Shown: piece after piece, positions 5,460 through 6,801 of the stretch
Layout: each line of letters starts with the position of its first letter
Numbering within the stretch: the first letter of the stretch is position 1
Assembly: GCA_014378125.1 (NCBI GenBank)
Contig: JACMOG010000542.1
Location: 1 to 6,801, forward strand
Source: Vitreoscilla sp.
GTDB taxonomy: Bacteria > Pseudomonadota > Gammaproteobacteria > Burkholderiales > Burkholderiaceae
Direction: 5' to 3'
Length of the DNA: 6,801 nt
Notes under the pieces: model-generated
The model's input: only the letters and a program-made list of their open reading frames with translations
The model's database searches: none
Told to the model about the DNA's origin: nothing
Translations under genes and position numbers: made by a program

Positions 5460-6287
5460 TCAGCCGCCCTGCAGCCGGCGCACGAGGCGCGCGGCCCAGC
5501 CCGGCGACTGCGGCGTGCCTACCTGCACCAGCAACGCCGAGACGTTGTCGCGGCCGCCGGCCTCGTTGGCCGCGTCCACCAACAGCGACGCTGTCTCGTT
5601 GAGCGGCTTGCCGGCCACGAAGTGCGCGGTGATGGCGGCGTCGTCGAGCATGTCGGTGAGGCCGTCGGAGCAAAGCAGGAAGATGTCGCCCACCAGCGCC
5701 TCGTGGTCGTGCACCTCGAGGTCGATCTCGTCCTCGATGCCCAGCGCGCGCGTGACGATGTTGCGGAAGCGGGTATCGAGGATGGCGTCGACCGACAGCG
5801 CGCCCATGGCGATCTGCTCGTCGACCCAGCAGTGGTCGCGCGTGATCTGTTCGAGCGTGCCTGCGCGGTAGCGATAGCAGCGCGAGTCGCCGAGGTGGGC
5901 CACGGTCATGCGGTCGTGCATCAGCACGGCGACGACCAGCGTGGAGCCCATGCCCTCGTAGTCGGGCTCGCGGCGAGCCGCCGCGATGATGCTGGAATTG
6001 GCGCGCGCCGCGGCGAAGCGCATGTCCTCGTGCAGGCCGGTGCGGTCGTCCGACACGGGCTCCGCGTTGAGGTGCGGCAGCGCGGAGGCGAGCTCGTCGA
6101 AGATCTCGTCGACGGCCATGCGGCTGGCCACCTCGCCGGCGGCGTAGCCGCCCATGCCGTCGGCCAGGATGGCGAGGCCGAGGTTCGCGTCGAAGCGGAC
6201 CGCGTCCTCGTTGGCGGACCGCACGCGGCCAGGATCGGTGCGCGAGGCGATCTCGCAGTGGGGTGCCGTGGTGCTCAGGGTGGGCAT
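5460..6287 (-). CDS. PP2C-family Ser/Thr protein phosphatase (PppA/Stp1-like, T6SS-linked)
   Basis: 275 residues, the usual size of bacterial single-domain PP2C enzymes. They remove phosphate from Ser/Thr using two metal ions. The motifs are all present: 'SANEDAV' (24-30, D28), 'ILADGMGGYAAGE' (40-52, D43), 'GMGSTLVVAVL' (112-122), 'HLGDSRCYRYR' (131-141), 'LLCSDGLTDML' (204-214, D208) and 'GGRDNVSALLVQV' (244-256, D247). The metal-binding aspartates are intact, so it should be active. There are no membrane segments, so it is cytoplasmic. The start at 6287 places the normal N-terminal strand right after Met and lies 7 bases after the stop of the upstream gene; AAGAA precedes it at short distance. 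A longer frame back to 6401 would overlap that gene and adds no conserved residues. In T6SS loci such a phosphatase (PppA) opposes the kinase PpkA in threonine-phosphorylation control of firing; that role here is inferred from context. Confidence 0.93.
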   Translation of the reverse strand: MPTLSTTAPHCEIASRTDPGRVRSANEDAVRFDANLGLAILADGMGGYAAGEVASRMAVDEIFDELASALPHLNAEPVSDDRTGLHEDMRFAAARANSSIIAAARREPDYEGMGSTLVVAVLMHDRMTVAHLGDSRCYRYRAGTLEQITRDHCWVDEQIAMGALSVDAILDTRFRNIVTRALGIEDEIDLEVHDHEALVGDIFLLCSDGLTDMLDDAAITAHFVAGKPLNETASLLVDAANEAGGRDNVSALLVQVGTPQSPGWAARLVRRLQGG

Positions 6288-6294
6288 CTCGTTC

Positions 6295-6801
6295 TTAGCG
6301 TCGAAAGACGGGGTCGAAGTCGGCCCCTTGCTGCACGGCGCGTTCCTTGAAGAAAACAGCGACGCGATAGTCGCGGGCGACGCCGGGGGCGCCGTCGGCA
6401 TAGAGTTCCATGAGTCGTCGCGACGAGGCCGCGTGGCCGCGCTGGCTGGCCTCGCGATACAGGCCGATGGCGGGGATCACCTGCAGTTGCAGCTCGAGGT
6501 CGCGCGCCCGGACATAGAGCTCGTCGACGGGCATGTGCGATTCGGACGTGCGCGACATCGGCGTGCGCACCGGCCCGGCGACCGTGGCCGCGCTGGTGTA
6601 GACGACGGTAGGCCGCGGCATCGCGGTGGGCGCGGAGGCCGCGCGCGCCTGGACCTTGATGGCGTGCGCCGACTTCGACGGCGCGGACGCCGCGGCGATG
6701 GCGACGGCCCCGGGGGCGGCTACAGGGGCGGCTACAGGGGCGGCTACAGGGGCGGCTACAGGGGCGGCTACCCGGACGACGTGAGACTGGTGAGACGGCT
6801 C
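6295..6801 (-). CDS. Sel1-repeat protein, C-terminal part (truncated by window edge)
   Basis: The frame is open to the right edge, giving 168 residues of the C-terminal part. Visible residues 110-160 fit a Sel1-like alpha-alpha repeat: 'AIGLYREASQRGHAASSRRL' followed by 'MELYADGAPGVARDYRVAVF', then 'FKERAVQQGADF' opening the next helix. Compare the family pattern 'A..wy.kAa.qGha.Aq..Lg.lY..G.gv..d...A'. Sel1 repeats are protein-binding scaffolds. Upstream, residues 11-26 or so are (Val-Ala-Ala-Pro)n, then an Ala/Ser/Pro-rich unstructured linker to about residue 75. The domain left of the linker is outside the window. Its stop lies 7 bases before the PP2C start, so the two are surely co-transcribed. 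A T6SS-linked Ser/Thr kinase (PpkA-like) with a C-terminal Sel1 tail would fit beside a PP2C phosphatase, but this is a guess from context. A methionine at 6621 could be an internal start, but nothing requires it. Confidence 0.75.
   Translation of the reverse strand, partial: EPSHQSHVVRVAAPVAAPVAAPVAAPVAAPGAVAIAAASAPSKSAHAIKVQARAASAPTAMPRPTVVYTSAATVAGPVRTPMSRTSESHMPVDELYVRARDLELQLQVIPAIGLYREASQRGHAASSRRLMELYADGAPGVARDYRVAVFFKERAVQQGADFDPVFRR
6713..6771. repeat. 12-bp tandem repeat, about 4.9 copies
   Basis: The plus-strand unit GGGGCGGCTACA occurs four times perfectly from 6713 to 6760 and is followed by 11 of 12 bases of a fifth (6761-6771). On the coding (minus) strand it reads as the tetrapeptide Val-Ala-Ala-Pro in frame. 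The unit length is a multiple of three, so gain or loss of copies changes linker length by four residues and never shifts the frame. Perfect identity of the copies, with the same codons used each time, points to recent slippage expansion. Confidence 0.95.

Noticed and set aside
5376..6350. A 324-codon plus-strand open frame opposite the phosphatase
   Set aside because: It mirrors the PP2C gene, which has every catalytic motif on the minus strand. The antisense product shows no family pattern.
6288..6401. A 38-residue longer N-terminus for the PP2C phosphatase
   Set aside because: It would overlap the Sel1 gene by over 100 bases and adds no conserved PP2C sequence. The internal ATG 7 bases after the Sel1 stop is the natural start.

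Overview
The window is very GC-rich, and every real gene reads on the minus strand. It looks like part of a type VI secretion system (T6SS) locus from a Gram-negative bacterium. The codon usage (almost always G or C in third position) and the protein style fit a betaproteobacterium of the order Burkholderiales. That placement is inferred from composition and gene content, not from a marker gene.

In transcription order (right to left) there are two blocks separated by a gap of 393 bases. The first block (6801 to 5460) holds the C-terminal part of a Sel1-repeat protein with a 12-bp tandem repeat coding for an Ala-Ala-Pro-Val linker. Seven bases later comes a complete PP2C-type Ser/Thr phosphatase. 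PP2C phosphatases paired with a kinase control T6SS firing post-translationally in other bacteria, so this block is probably regulatory. A perfect 10-bp inverted repeat lies just past the phosphatase stop codon.

The second block (5066 to 1) is a compact run of six genes with gaps of 58 bases or less. It starts with a GH19-fold glycoside hydrolase that has no signal peptide but has low-complexity tails at both ends. This is followed, with a 4-base ATGA overlap, by a small secreted protein with a clear signal peptide. I read these as a peptidoglycan-attacking effector and its periplasmic immunity protein. Next come VgrG (spike), a DUF4280 PAAR-like protein (spike tip), a DUF4123 protein (effector adaptor/chaperone), and the start of a TssB/VipA-like sheath protein that runs off the left edge. 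The cassette thus carries cargo, antidote, spike, tip and loader, followed by what may be a sheath gene.

The points most worth following up are the effector/immunity pair (a GH19 core with a shortened active-site region and an unassigned inhibitor), the position of the DUF4123 adaptor four genes downstream of the only visible effector, the Ala/Pro linker after the TssB-like domain (which suggests a fused sheath protein), and the tandem-repeat linker in the Sel1 protein.
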